Source: Centrapalus pauciflorus (lineage: Eukaryota; Streptophyta; Magnoliopsida; Asterales; Asteraceae). From it: a stretch of 64,000 nt of DNA. The translations under genes and the position numbers were made by a program. Where the stretch lies: the NCBI GenBank assembly GCA_020465985.1, contig JAANYP010002330.1, positions 62,001 through 126,000 of the forward strand, written 5' to 3'. Positions 21,976 to 34,555 of the stretch are shown here, one piece after another (position 1 is the first letter of the stretch; each line of letters opens with the position of its first letter). The notes beneath the pieces were generated by a model, which was not told the origin of the DNA, ran no database searches, and saw only the letters and a program-made list of their open reading frames with translations.

Positions 21976-23211
21976 GTAAGTATTTTGTATCTGTTTTACA
22001 TTCATGGTTGTATTCTATATATAGGTTTTATTTTTTTTATCTGTTCTGTGTGTATGCGTTCGTATGAACATAAACATGTATTCATGGGTTTTATGGATTT
22101 GTAGTTGATAAACTGAAATTAAAAGTGTGTTGGTTTGCGGTTAATCATTCTGAACTGGAATCTTAAATTTCGTAGTTCAATTTAACACACACTAACAGAA
22201 ATTTGAATTTTTTTAGTTCAAATGGTTTCGAGTTCATAGTTTTCTGAAATATGGATTTTTAACAACCATGATGTTGTTTTTAAACAAAGTTCAGTGAACA
22301 CAAGTTGTTTGAAATTTATTTTCGAGTGGGGGTCAATTTTTGAATCAGTGAAAAAGTCCTTGGAATTAAAATTTTGAAAATCAGTGTAAGGACTTGAAAA
22401 TATTTTCAAAGAACACTTTCTCAATTCAAACTATAATCGAGAAGAAACTCAGTTTCAATCGAGTTGGATAACACATCACTCGAGAAAAGTCATGTTTCAA
22501 TAGAGTTGTTAAATCAGTCAATCGAGAATCATCTAGAGTTTGTCGAGTTGGACATGTATTGTGATCGAGTTGGACTTAACATATACTCGAGTTCATTCAT
22601 GATTCATTCGAGATGAACTGATCCAGTCCTTAAGACTTAGGTTTCGTTCGAGTTGAGTCATATTTCATTCGAGTTGGGTTTGTTCTTAGTTCGAGAATCT
22701 TCAAGAGTTAATCGAGTTGATACTTAGATGTATTCGAGAAATGTTTCACTTCATTCGAGTTGGTAAATAAACATATTCGAGAATCATTCCATTTCATTCG
22801 AGTTTGTGCATAGACACATTCGAGATTCATTACATTTCATTCGAGTTTGTTTAAAGTCCTATTCGAGATTTATTCAATGATATTCGAGTTTGCTCAAGTG
22901 TCATTCGAGATGTCTAAAGAGTCATTCGAGATTTGTTCCATTTTTTTTTCTAAGTGTTGGGATATTAATGTTTTAAGAAAAATGTAACGTTTTTTCAAGA
23001 AATTGTTTAAATCTGTTATTTTCTAACATTGGTCTCTGAAAGATTGACTTTGGAATCCTGTCATAATATTTTCATATTATTGTCTGGAATCCTGATGCTT
23101 TAAACAGAAAAGCACAAATTTGATAATTTCTGGCAAAATGTTCTATTTTTCTATTTTGAAAGATTTCATTTGTTTACCTGCTATATCTAACATGTTTATT
23201 ATATTTCACAG
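21976..23211 (+). other. Putative 5' intron of the SV1 extra gene
   Basis: The donor is ATT|GTAAGTATT at 21976, a near-perfect plant donor. The acceptor is TATTTCACAG at 23211, seven bases before the ATG. The AT- and T-rich interior contains the word array 22438-22935. Confidence 0.6.
22438..22935 (+). repeat. TTCGAGTT / ATTCGAGAAT word array in SV1
   Basis: About 25 copies of ATTCGAGTT, TCGAGTTGG and ATTCGAGA, spaced 15-35 bp and mixed in orientation. The core TCGA is palindromic and CG-containing. It resembles but is distinct from the AGATTCGAATCT class of TK1 and SV3. Confidence 0.85.
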
Positions 23212-23218
23212 GTTACAA

Positions 23219-24478
23219 ATGGCTTCTCCAAGTCAATCCCATCATTCAAACTCTTCGGACTCCCATTCTTCATCCAACCATACCCTTGTTTCCAAACCCG
23301 TTTGTTCAGCTTCAGTTACAAGGCCTTCACCATCTACCATTATCCCTGACAATCAATTGGTCAAACCCAAGTATTGTTTACCATTCAAAGACAATAACCA
23401 CCGCCTAGATACAAAAGTAATCAAAGTCAGTCACCCAATCATAGTTGATATTCTCAAAGGACATCCTTTGGGTATCTTCTACAGTACAAACCTTCTATTC
23501 CTCAAGTTTACCTTCTACAATTCTGGCGCACAGTTAAATTTGTTCCAGCAGATGGTAACCATCACTTCAAGGTTACCATCGATCAATTCAAATGTAAGTT
23601 AACTCTGGCCAGACTTAGACACAATCTGTTCCTACCCCGAAGAATTATACCGTTAACTTTCCATAGTTAGCTGACTTTGAGGATTTCGTATCAGACGAGG
23701 AGTTGGTACATGACATGATTTGCTTGGGATATTCAAAGCCTTTACCAAAAAGTTCAAAATTCCACCGCAACGGCCTGAACGGTGAATGGTACACCTTGTT
23801 TGGAATTAATAGTCGATGTATGACATCTAAACATACTGGCATAGATAGATGCAATATTCATTATCTCCGGATCTTTCACGACATAGCATTCAACAAACAC
23901 TATGATTTTGCACAATGCATATGGGAGGATCTCAAGGAAATTGTGCTGGCCAAGACTTCTAATAGGTCAAGGAAATTTGTTCCTTTACAAAGGTTTATTC
24001 AGATCTTAATCAGAGGCATTCTCAGGGCAAATGAAAATATACCAAAAAGATCAAACTCTAAAAGATGCCCTGATTATGTAATGATGAGCCTACATGAAGT
24101 ACCTGATTCTCCGAATGCCAACATCATGCCGATACCGGAAGCATTTTTAAAGTATGCAGATCAAACAAGTGAAATTGTGAGGTTGTATAGAATAGATCAT
24201 GCTCCCATAGAGACCCATGAACCGGGTTCTCTAAACCAATGAGTTGTAGGACGAGAGGAACTACAGCAAGGGGCTGATGTTCAAGGAAGCCTTCAAGTGT
24301 CTGAGGGAGAAGCAGGTTATGTAAGGGGTGGTGAGGGAGATGAGAGTAGTTCTGACTATGAACGCACATTATCAAATATTAAGGAGGGAGAAGAGGAAGG
24401 TGATGATGATGATGGTGGAGCAGCTCATGATGAGGGAGGACCTGTATTAATGGATATTGTGAGTATAACTCAATAGAG
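23219..24478 (+). pseudogene. SV1 extra ORF (conserved N-terminal domain)
   Basis: The start is MASPSQSHHSN at 23219, right after the predicted acceptor. A Ser-rich head leads to the shared domain. A frameshift near 23490 moves the conserved part (QVYLLQFWRTV, then TLARLRHNLFLP) to another frame. A further break precedes 23703, where VHDMICLGYSKPL and NHPL-like WEDLKEI regions continue to a stop after GSLNQ (24240-24242). An acidic Gly-rich tail follows (EEEGDDDDGG). TK2m cuts the sequence at 24479. The ORF is non-functional as it stands. Confidence 0.7.
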
Positions 24479-24804
24479 TGTGTGAAGACCTCCCCTTACA
24501 GGGCAGTCCTCAGAGTCTAGGTCCCACATTATGCAACACGATATCAGTCATAACTAAGATAGAGTAATTTAAGTTGCGGAATTTCAGATTACAAGTACAA
24601 ACATTAGGATAAGTTTAATACAATTTTAGTTCAGATTACAATTTTCAAATTAAACTTATAAAGGGTACGAGACTAATCTAATTCATGTCATCATACATTC
24701 AAATCAAGTCTACCCAGACCACCACAATTATCTTCTGCCAATCAGTACCGAAGGGTTTGTTGAGTAGTGGTCTATAGAAAACTTCAATCTTGATCTGGTA
24801 AGAC

Positions 24805-24846
24805 CTATGAACTAGGTCCGGCAGGTGACTTTCCTTTATCTTTTCC
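24805..24846 (-). other. Conserved micro-coding segment in TK2m LTR
   Basis: After TTTTTTTTTACAG the minus strand reads GKDKGKSPAGPSS and a stop. It is the counterpart of 5408-5443 in TK1. A branch-like CACTAAGCC lies about 30 nt upstream of the acceptor. Six of the aligned codons differ only synonymously. Confidence 0.45.
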
Positions 24847-25730
24847 TGTAAAAAAAAATCAAATAGCAACTGTAAGCATGGCTTAGTGAGAATATAGATT
24901 TTCAGATTACATGCATTAATCAAGTGGATCATGGGTCAAAGCGTGATATGTCTGGACTGCCGCTACAGCCACTCATGATTGAGACATAGAATTCATAGAA
25001 TTGGATGATGTTCAGCCCACGCTCACGCTTTTAGTGGAAGCTATCCACTTATGCTGGGCTAGCTACCAGCGGTCTTCATGGGGGAACATCGGAGTGTCTA
25101 TACCAAGTTCAATAGAACTGGTGAAGTAGCATGGTCTAGAACAATAGACCGACAAGGCTAATCATACTAAGCTGAATCAATATGTCAAAGATACGAGTAA
25201 TAATGAAAGCATAAGTCATCAAGGTCATGATAGCAATAAACTCATAGCAATATCTGAAATGAATAGTAAGTACAATGTCATGTGAAATGATAAGTCAAAT
25301 AGCTATCATGATCCACAGGGCATCACCGAACCATGGTGTGCACATGTCACAATCCAGCTGAACAAGTATGAATGTCAAATAATCTATCATCAACAATATG
25401 TCTCAACCGGAAGTCTAGCATGAAAAACTGAATATCTATAACTCACTGTTTCAGTAGTCTTTATCAAGCAGATTTATAATCCACCACCTGAGTTATCCCA
25501 GGATTTATCTTTAGTCTTGATCTATCTGATCTCTGGCTTTTCTTTTCTAATCAGTGACCCACTTTCAGTATCTTTAAATCTGTGTTCAGGATTTAACTGA
25601 ACCTGTCCAGAATAATTATCGTATCATATTATTAGCTTTTAGATTATAAATCCTTATTTCATCTGATCTGATTACTGATAACTCATCAATATTTGTTAGT
25701 TCCTTTTCTTTGTTTCTTTAAATCTTTAAA

Positions 25731-25848
<118 letters not shown>

Positions 25849-25912
25849 TCTATAAATTTTTATTCATTAAAATCATAATTTCATGGTTCTTGTATTTATA
25901 TAATACTATTTA

Positions 25913-27322
25913 GGGTAAATTACAAATTTGGTCCCTGTGGTTATAGGGAAAGGATAAGGTCCTTCTATAGAAGAAATTACAAATTTGATGTCTGTGGTTA
26001 ACATTTTGTTATAGATTTGGTCCTTTGACCGGTCATTTTTTTTAAAATGACCATTCTACCCTTGAGATTATTATTAATATAGGTAATTAACTCTATTTTA
26101 ATTAATAACTAAATATTTTTATAATTTAATAAATTAAAAAAAAAGATTTAATAACTAATCCTCTCTATCTTCTCTCTCTCTCCACGCACCCAGACACATT
26201 CCCTTCCATATTCCAATCCATTTTCTTCTAGCTCTCCTCCTTCTTCTTCCTCTTCTCCACATTGTTCTTCTTGGTCTCCTCCTCCAGTACCGGCACTAGC
26301 CAAACTTCTCACCTTCTGATACAAACCCATTAACCGTTAGTTTTAGCTACTTCAACTTTTCCGTCATTGCGTTATTATCGATCCATTGCCTGTCCACGCA
26401 TGAATCGGCCACCTTCATCCGTAGCACGGGGAAAAAAAAATCAAGGTTATCACCATACATTAATTATCAACGGTTCAGAAGGCAGGAAAAACTGTAACAG
26501 ATTAGTTTGAGCAATTTCTTATCAGCCCAGATGTCATCTTTACACCAACAACATTTGTACAAATCCATGTAAAACAACGATGACTGTTTCTTGAATTTCC
26601 CGCAAAATACACAATTTTTTTCTCCCGGAAAGTATGGAAATGGATTTCAGGGGTTCAAGGGCTCACTCAGCAAGACGACACCACCACCACCATCACCACA
26701 TCCACACTCTTCAATCTGGCCGGCTCAACAACTCCGGTAACCCTTCGAACTTTATTGAGAAATCATCATCGACAACGTTCGAACTTTATTTAACGTTTCG
26801 TTCTTCATCCCTTTTCCAGATCCACTGGTAGTTGAGATTATAGCGAAGAAGGGAAGAGGAAATGGAAAGATCATATAGAAAACGAAATCGCATACACTAT
26901 GGTGAAGCGATTGAAAGAGAGAGTTGAGCGGCGAAATCATCGGTTCATATCCGACCGGTTGATAAGATGGCAGGAGATCGGCAACTCTACTCTAAGAAAC
27001 CGGGATCTCTCTTGCCGGAACCTGATTCCCCTGGAGCAAAAACACAACGTGAACCGCCTCTCACCTCATATTTTAATAGCTAAAAAGAAAACCAAAAATT
27101 GGTTTTGAATTTTTATTATTTAATTTTATGAAAAAGAAAGTCCATTACCTATTTTTATAATATTCTCAAGGGTAAAATGGTCATTTAAAAAATAATGACC
27201 GGTCAAAGGACCAAACCCGTAACAAAATGTTAACCACAGACATTGAATTTGTAATTTCTTCTCTAGAAGGAACTTATCTGTAATTTCCCTATAACCACAG
27301 GGACGAAATTTGTAATTTACCC
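25913..27322. mobile_element. Non-autonomous MULE-type element with long terminal inverted repeats
   Basis: The ends GGGTAAATTACAAATTTGG and their reverse complement form inverted repeats of about 180-190 bp (25913-26100 and 27130-27322) with only scattered differences. Flanks TACTATTTA (25904-25912) and TAGTATTTA (27323-27331) make a 9 bp target duplication with one mismatch, the length made by Mutator-like transposases. The interior holds a CT-rich stretch, a His codon run near 26680 and small ORFs. I recognise no transposase or captured gene. Confidence 0.85.
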
Positions 27323-27361
27323 TAGTATTTAATTGTGATGTTAAAATATCATAATAAAAGC

Positions 27362-27602
27362 CTTGGATCCGGATCCTTTAATTTCGGACCATCCGGATTC
27401 GGGTCAACCGGATTCGGACCGGGCTGAACCGAAATGAGTGATCCGAATTAGGACCCATGCGAAGTATAACATCCGAATTGGGATATCCGAAATCATGGAA
27501 TCCGAAAATGGGGCATCACATCCGAATCACAGGGTCCGAGACAAGGGATCCGAATTGGTGCCTCTTATCCGAATTCGGACTCAGCCGAATTCGGATCCCA
27601 CA
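27362..27602 (-). repeat. TCCGAATTCGGA word array in TK2m LTR
   Basis: About 14 copies of ATCCGAATT, CCGGATTCGG and CCGAATTCGG. The class is the same as in SV2 and in the TK2p LTR (34125-34425). It lies inside the putative LTR intron. Confidence 0.85.
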
Positions 27603-28474
27603 TGTTCATATTTTCCCAGATTTTGTTCTTATTGTTCTATGTCATATTCATACGGATTTTTACTTAAAATTCAGTAAACCTATTTATATTAACATGCAAT
27701 GTGATATATTGATGTATTATCATTATTGGGTTGTTTTTATATAATTTTCCCTATCATAAACATCATTAAATTACCAAGATTATCCAAATTTCTTTCTTTT
27801 TGCCAAGAATACTAACTTTACAAAAATTCATATTTCTTCCTTATTTGAATGATCCAACCCATGATTATTGTTATTGTAGCTTCAATATACCTAATTACAT
27901 GATTTCTAACAATTAAAACTAACATGCATCATCAATTTCATGTTTATAATTCTTTGGTTTCGGTTTTACCCAAAACCGAACCAAACCTTGTAAAATATCA
28001 AAATTTAAGAATTTATTACCTTGAAATCTTGTTGTTTGATGATGAATGATTATTGTTGTAACTCCTATTGTCTTCAATCTCCAATTAATTGAACAAACTT
28101 TGGATTTTCTTGATAATTTTGTAGAGGTGCCGTATATGGAGAAGAAAAGAGGAGAGAGAGAGTAGTGAGATATTTAATTTTTGATGTTAATGATCATAAA
28201 TGATCATTTTTCTTGTTTTTATTTCTTAACTTTTGGATTTTGGCAACTTTAACCCCTCCACTTTGTATTTTATATCTCTTTATAATTTAATCTTCTAAAT
28301 AATTTATAAAATAAATAAATATAATTTAAATAATTTTTTTTATACTTAATTAAAATTACAATACAAATAATGTAATAAACTTACATTATTGAATCAAAGA
28401 TAAAATTTAAAGATAAGTAAAAAGCTAGGTTGTTACAGAATGGGCTCCACCACGCATAAACTTCGTCCTCGAAG

Positions 28475-31014
28475 TTAGCTATGTTCGAACAGACTTGGAT
28501 ATGTTGCCTTCATAACATCTCTGGATTCCCAAGACTGATGCGAACCCTTGTGGTGTTTCCACTGGATGAGCACCATCTGTATCTCTTTATTACGAAGCTT
28601 TTTGGTCTTCGAGTCCAGAATACATTCTGGCTCTTCAACCACTCGAAGCTTCTCATCAATTTGCACATTAATGTGTGGTATCTGTATCTCTCTTTCATCA
28701 GCTAGACTCTTTCGTAGATGACTAACATGGAATACAGGATGTATTCCAGCTAAGTCAGTTGGCAGTTCAAGACGATAAGATTGATTTCCTATCTTTTCAA
28801 CAATCTTGAACGGGCCGATGAATCTCGAAGCTAGCTTGTTCCTCTTTATGAACCAGACCACATTCTTCATTGGAGATACTTTCAGCATCACCCAATCATT
28901 AACTGCAAAACTGATCGATCTGTGACGATTATCGTAATACGACTTCTGCCTGCTTTGAGCTTCTAGGATGTTCCTTCTGACAAGTTGAATCCTATCATGA
29001 GTCAACTGTAGAAGGGCCGGACCTGCTAAAGGCGATTCACCTGTTTCGCGCCAACAGGTGGGAGTTCTGCACTTTCGTCCGTATAAAGCTTCAAAAGGAG
29101 CCATCTTAATCGTGGAATGATAACTGTTGTTATATGAGAATTCGACCAAGGGTAAGTGGTCATCCCAGTTACCACCCAGATCAAGAACGCAGGCACGGAG
29201 CATAACTTCCAAAGTTAGGATAATGAGTTCACTTTGGCCATTTGCATTAGGGTGATAAGCTGTACTCATTGAGATTCGAGTACCCATCCCGTCTTGCAGT
29301 GCTTTCCAAAATCTCGAAGTGAAACGACTATCACGATCAGAGACGATAGATTTTGGCACACCGTGACGTGAAATAACCTCGGTGATGTACATCTGTGCCA
29401 ATCTATCAAGAGAGTATGTCTCTTTCATCGGTATGAAATGTGCTGACTTCGTTAATCGATCCACGACTACCCAAATGGAGTCGTGTTGTCTCTTGGTCTT
29501 TGGCAATTTTGTGACAAAGTCCATGGTTATATGCTCCCACTTCCACTCAGGGACTGGCAGTGGTTGCATATCCCCGAAGGGCTTCTGGTGTTCTGCCTTA
29601 ACCATTTGACATACTATGCAGCTTTCAACGAATTGACCGATGTCTTTCTTCATTCCTGGCCACCAGTAATCAGCTTTTAGATCGAAATACATCTTTGAGC
29701 TGCCAGGATGAATGGATAACTTGGACTGATGGGCTTCAGATAGAAGAGTGTTGCGAATAGAACCATACTTAGGAATCCAGATTCGGTTTCCCTTGAGACA
29801 TTGAAGTCCCAAATGATTCATAAATAGAAATTGAAGTTGCCCTTTGAGATTTTCAGAACAAAGATTTTCTTCTTTCAATGCTTCAGCTTGAGCAGATTTA
29901 ATGTCTTCGATGAGATCAGAAGAGAACACAGTCGGAGTCAGGGCATAGCAACACTTTTCTGGCTCGACTTTTCTACTCAATGCATCCGCGACAACATTGG
30001 CTTTGCCGGGATGACATAGGATCTCGCAATCATAGTCCTTGATAAGCTCCAAGGACCGACGCTGTTTCATATTCAGATCCTTTTGAGTAAAGAGATGTTT
30101 AAGGCTTTTATGGTTGGTGTAAAGCTAACACCGAGTCCCATAGAGATAATGCCACCAAATTTTTAATGCAAAGGTAACAGCAGCCAACTCAAGATCATGA
30201 GTTGGGGCACTTTTCTCATAGTCTTTCAATTGCCTTGAAGCGTAGGCAATGACTTTTCCCCTTTGCATGAGGACACATCCTAAGCCAGTACCAGATGCAT
30301 CGCTATAGACAACGAAATCATCATTGCCTTCTGGTAAGGCTAGGATCGGTGCTTGAATAAGCTTCTGTTTCAGAATGTCGAATGCCTCTTGCTGTTTATC
30401 GGCCCATACGAAAGGTGTATTCTTTCGTGTTAGCATCGTAAGGGGCACAACAATCTTCGAGAAGTCCTTAATGAATCGCCGGTAGTAACCAGCCAATCCA
30501 AGGAAGCTTCTGATTTCGGAGGCATTACGAGGCGTTTGCCATTTTTGAACGGCCTCGACTTTGGATGGATCAACGGAGATGCCTTCGCCAGATACAACAT
30601 GGCCAAGGAATTGAATCTATAAAAAATCAAAGTAGAATTCAAGTTTTGAAACAACGAACGCTTTAAGAAATAACTCGAGACACTGTAAGATTTTTACCTG
30701 TCTAAGCCAAAACTCGCACTTTGAGAATTTTGCATAGAGTCTTTCATTTCTCAATAACTCTAGCAATTGACGTAGATGAACAACATGATCAACCACCGTT
30801 TTGGAGTAAATCAGGATATCGTCTATGAACACGATCACTGAGTTATCCAACATTGGTCTGCACACGCGATTCATGAGATCCATGAATGCCGCTGGTGCAT
30901 TCGTTAAACCGAAAGGCATTACGAGAAATTCGTAATGACCATATCTTGTTCGGAAGGCTCGTAATGACCGTATCTTGTTCGGAAGGCTGTCTTCGGAATA
31001 TCCTCATCTCTGTG
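28475..31014 (-). pseudogene. TK2m pol: reverse transcriptase, RNase H, integrase, chromodomain-like tail
   Basis: One frame throughout, with few breaks. RT starts inside EDIPKTAFRTRYGHYE near 31014, where the head-to-head junction cuts it. A 29 bp tandem duplication (30930-30987) shifts the frame. RT continues with MPFGLTNAP and FIDDILIYS, then comes an 81 bp GT-AG intron (30697-30617). RNase H (VYSDASG) ends at a TAG near 30124 where sisters have Gln (CQLYT). Integrase (HQSK, CIVC, MDFVTKLPKTKR, SDRDSRF and an EL in place of the SER before TIL) and the tail (WKHHKGSHQSWE) run open to 28475. Confidence 0.92.
30617..30697 (-). other. GT-AG intron in TK2m reverse transcriptase
   Basis: On the minus strand the donor is GACAG|GTAAAAATC and the acceptor TTTTTTATAG|ATTCAATTCC. 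It interrupts RT between FWLRQ and IQFLGH, where TK1 is continuous (1495-1525). It is 81 nt, with an in-frame TAG at its end. The same position is interrupted in TK2p. Confidence 0.75.
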
Positions 31015-31015
31015 C

Positions 31016-33274
31016 AAAATTCTCTAAGTGCGAATTCTGGCTCAGACAGGTATAACTCTACTTTGTCTTGAGCTCTTCATTAAACATTTCTTATTTCAAA
31101 CGAAACTTGACATTCTACTTTGATTATTATAGATTCAGTTCCTTGGCCATATTGTTTCTGGCGAAGGGATTTCCGTCGATCCTTCTAAAGTCGAGGCCGT
31201 CCAAAAATGGCAAACGCCTCGCAATGCCTCCGAAATAAGAAGTTTCCTTGGATTGGCCGGTTATTATCGGCGATTCATAAAGGACTTCTCGAAGATTGAT
31301 GTGCCACTTACAATGTTAACACGAAAGAATACACCTTTCGTATGGGCTGATAAACAGCAAAAGGCATTCGAAATTCTAAAGCAAAAACTGATTCAAGCGC
31401 CGATCCTAGCTTTACCAGAAGGCAATGATGATTTCGTTGTCTATAGCGATGCATCTGGTACTGGCTTAGGATGTGTTCTGATGCAAAGGGGAAAAGTAAT
31501 TGCCTACGCTTCAAGGCAATTGAAAGACTACGAGAAAAGTGCACCAACTCATGATCTTGAGTTGGCTGCCGTTACCTTTGCTCTGAAGATCTGGCGTTAC
31601 TATCTTTATGGGACTCGGTGTCAGCTCTACACCGATCACAAGAGTCTCAAACATCTCTTTACTCAAAAGGATCTAAATATGAAACAGCATCGGTCCTTGG
31701 AGCTTACCAAGGACTATGATTGCGAGATTCTATATCATCCCGGCAAAGCTAATGTTGTTGCGGATGCTTTGAGTAGAAAAGTTTATCCAGAAAAGTGCTG
31801 TTATGCCCTAACTCCGGTTATATTCTCTTCTGATCTTATTGAAGACATCCGAGTTGCTCAAGCTGAAGCACTGAAAGAAGAGAATATTGAATCTGAAAAT
31901 CTTAAAGGGCAGTTACAATTTCTAACTCTGAATCATTTGGGACTTCATTGTCTTAAGGGAAACCGAATCTGGGTTCCCAAGTATGGTTCAATTCGCAGCA
32001 CTCTTCTATCTGAAGCACACAAGTCCAAATTATCTGTTCATCCTGGCAACTCAAAGATGTACTTTGATCTGAAAGCTGACTATTGGTGGCCAGGAATGAA
32101 GAAAGACATCGGTTTATATGTTGAAAGCTGCAGAGTATGTCAGATGGTTAAGGCAGAACACCAGAAACCCTTCGGGGATATGCAACCACTGCCAGTTCCT
32201 GAGTGGAAGTGGGAGCATATAACCATGGATTTCATCACTAAGTTGCCTAAAACCAAAAGATAGCATGACTCCATCCGGGTAGTCGTGGATCGATTAACGA
32301 AGTCAGCTCACTTCATACCGATGAAAGAAACATATTCTCTCGATAGATTGGCACAGCTATACATCACTGAAATCATTTCTCGTCACGGTGTGCCAAAGTC
32401 TATCGTATCCGATCGTGATAGTCGTTTCACCTCTAGATTCTGGCAAGCACTACAAGACAGGATGGGTACTCGAATCACAATGAGTACAGCTTATCACCCT
32501 AATGCAGACGGCCAAAGTGAACGCACTATCTTGACTCTTGAAGATATGCTTCGTGCCTGCATTCTTGATCTAGGTGGTAACTGGGATGACCACTTGCCTT
32601 TGGTCGAATTCTCGTATAATAACAGTTATCATTCAACGATCAAGATGGCTCCTTTTGAAGCTTTGTACGGAAGAAAGTGCAGAACTCCCACCTGTTGGCG
32701 CGAAACAGGTGAATCGCCAATAGCAGGACCTGCCCTTCTACAGTTGACTCATGAAAAGATTCAACTTGTTAGAAGAAATATTCTTGAAGCTCAAAGCAGG
32801 CAGAAGTCATACTATGACAATCGACATCGATCGATTAGTTTTGCAGTTAATGATTGGGTGATGTTGAAAGTCTCCCCAATGAAGAATGTGGTGCGGTTCA
32901 TTAAAAGAAACAAGCTAGCTCCGAGATTCATCGGTCCGTTCAAGATTGTTGAAAAGATTGGAAATCAATCTTATCGTCTTGAACTGCCAGCGGACTTATC
33001 TGTAATACATCCTGTATTCCATGTTAGTCATCTGAGAAAGAGTTTAGCAGACGAAAGAGAAGTTCAGATACCACACGTTAACTTGCAAGTTGATGAAAAG
33101 CTTCGAGTTGTTGAAGAGCCAGAACGTATTCTGGACTCGAAGACTAAGAAGCTTAGAAATAAAGATATACAGATGGTGCTCGTCCAGTGGAAACACCACA
33201 AAGGTTCGCATCAGTCTTGGGAATCGAGAGATGTTATGAAAGCTACATACCCCAGTCTGTTCGAACGTAGCTAA
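31016..33274 (+). pseudogene. TK2p pol: reverse transcriptase end, RNase H, integrase, chromodomain-like tail
   Basis: It begins at KFSKCEFWLRQ in late RT, followed by an 83 bp intron (31050-31132). It then runs open from IQFLGHIVSGEGIS through RNase H (VYSDASG, TDHKSL), the integrase zinc domain (HKSK, CRVC) and the first catalytic Asp, to a TAG at 32261-32263 where TK2m has Gln. The frame continues with DRLTKSAHF, SDRDSRFTS and GQSERTIL to the tail WKHHKGSHQSWE and a stop after FERS. Only the 5' truncation and one nonsense codon disable it. Confidence 0.93.
31050..31132 (+). other. GT-AG intron in TK2p reverse transcriptase
   Basis: Donor GACAG|GTATAACTC and acceptor TATTATAG|ATTCAGTTCC. 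It is 83 nt, placed exactly as in TK2m. The two introns are clearly more diverged than the flanking codons, as expected for a real intron under weaker constraint. Confidence 0.75.
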
Positions 33275-34124
33275 CTTCGGGGACGAAGTTTGTGCGTGGT
33301 GGAGCCCATTCTGTAACAACCCAGCTTTTGATCCAGTTATAATCTTTGTGCTTTGAGAAAATAATGTAATTTTATTACATTAATTATTTGGTTTAATTTC
33401 ATTGAATATGAAAATATTAATTAAATTATATTTATGATTTTTAATTGTAAAAGATGATTATAATAAAGAGATGTAAAATACAAAAGTTTAGTGGGTTAAA
33501 GTACAAATATAACTATAATACACATATAAACCATTTTAATGGTCATTATTAACAATTAAGAGAATTGACACACTCTCTGTCTAACTTCTCTCTAACCTCT
33601 CGGCCAAATACACAAAACATCAAGGATTACCACAAATTTGCAATCAATTGGAGAAATTAAAGTCAAGGGAGTTACAAATAGCAACAATCAACAACAATCT
33701 ACAAAGATTTGGAGGTAATTTTGATATTTTTGAAGAATGTTTCGGTTTTGATAAAAACCGAAACCAAAGGATTATGATATGAAAATTTGGATGATTGCAT
33801 GTCTAAGATTTTAGAAGATTATGATGAATTTAAGTTAATAAATGTAACAGAAACAAATCCGTGATCAGATTGTCCAAATAAGCAAGAATTATGAAATTTT
33901 TATAAAATAAGTGTTCTTGACAAAAGTTGCATATTTTGGATGATCTTGACCAATTGATGATGTTATTGATAGGGAAAAATGTATAAAAACACTCCAATAA
34001 TGATAATGTATCAAAATAATACATTGCATGTTGATTATAAATAAGTTTTGTGAATTTTATGTAAAAATTCGTATGAACAATATGAAGAACATCAAGAACA
34101 AATCTGGGAAAAATGCTATGTATA

Positions 34125-34425
34125 GGATCCGAATTCGGGTTTAACCGAATTCGGATGGTGCCTATTTCGGGTCCCTATACTTCGGGCGATATGTTCTACT
34201 TCGGATTTGTCATTTTGAATATGATCCTAATTCGGATATTGTTATATTTCGGATGAGTGATCCGAATTAGGATGGTTGTTAATTCGGACTTATGAACAAT
34301 TCGGATGAAACCAATTTCGGTCCTATATCCGAATTCGGATGATGGTTTGGTCCGGATCCGGATGATCCGAATCCGGGTCCCCAATCCGGGTGAATCCGAA
34401 ATTGAGTAATCCGAAACCCAATTTT
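34125..34425 (+). repeat. TCCGAATTCGGAT word array in TK2p LTR
   Basis: About 16 copies of ATCCGAATTCGG, TAATTCGGAT and TCCGAAT in both orientations. The class is the same as in TK2m and SV2. Confidence 0.85.
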
Positions 34426-34478
34426 ATGTATTTTGATATTTTAATTAAATAAATGATTTTTATGCATATGCTTTTAGT

Positions 34479-34484
<6 letters not shown>

Positions 34485-34555
<71 letters not shown>
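34485..34555. repeat. (AT)n then (GA)n microsatellite
   Basis: AT repeat 34485-34542 followed by GA to about 34555, inside the TK2p LTR. Confidence 0.97.

Noticed and set aside
22438..22935. Tandem satellite
   Set aside because: Spacing is irregular and the sequence between words is not repeated.
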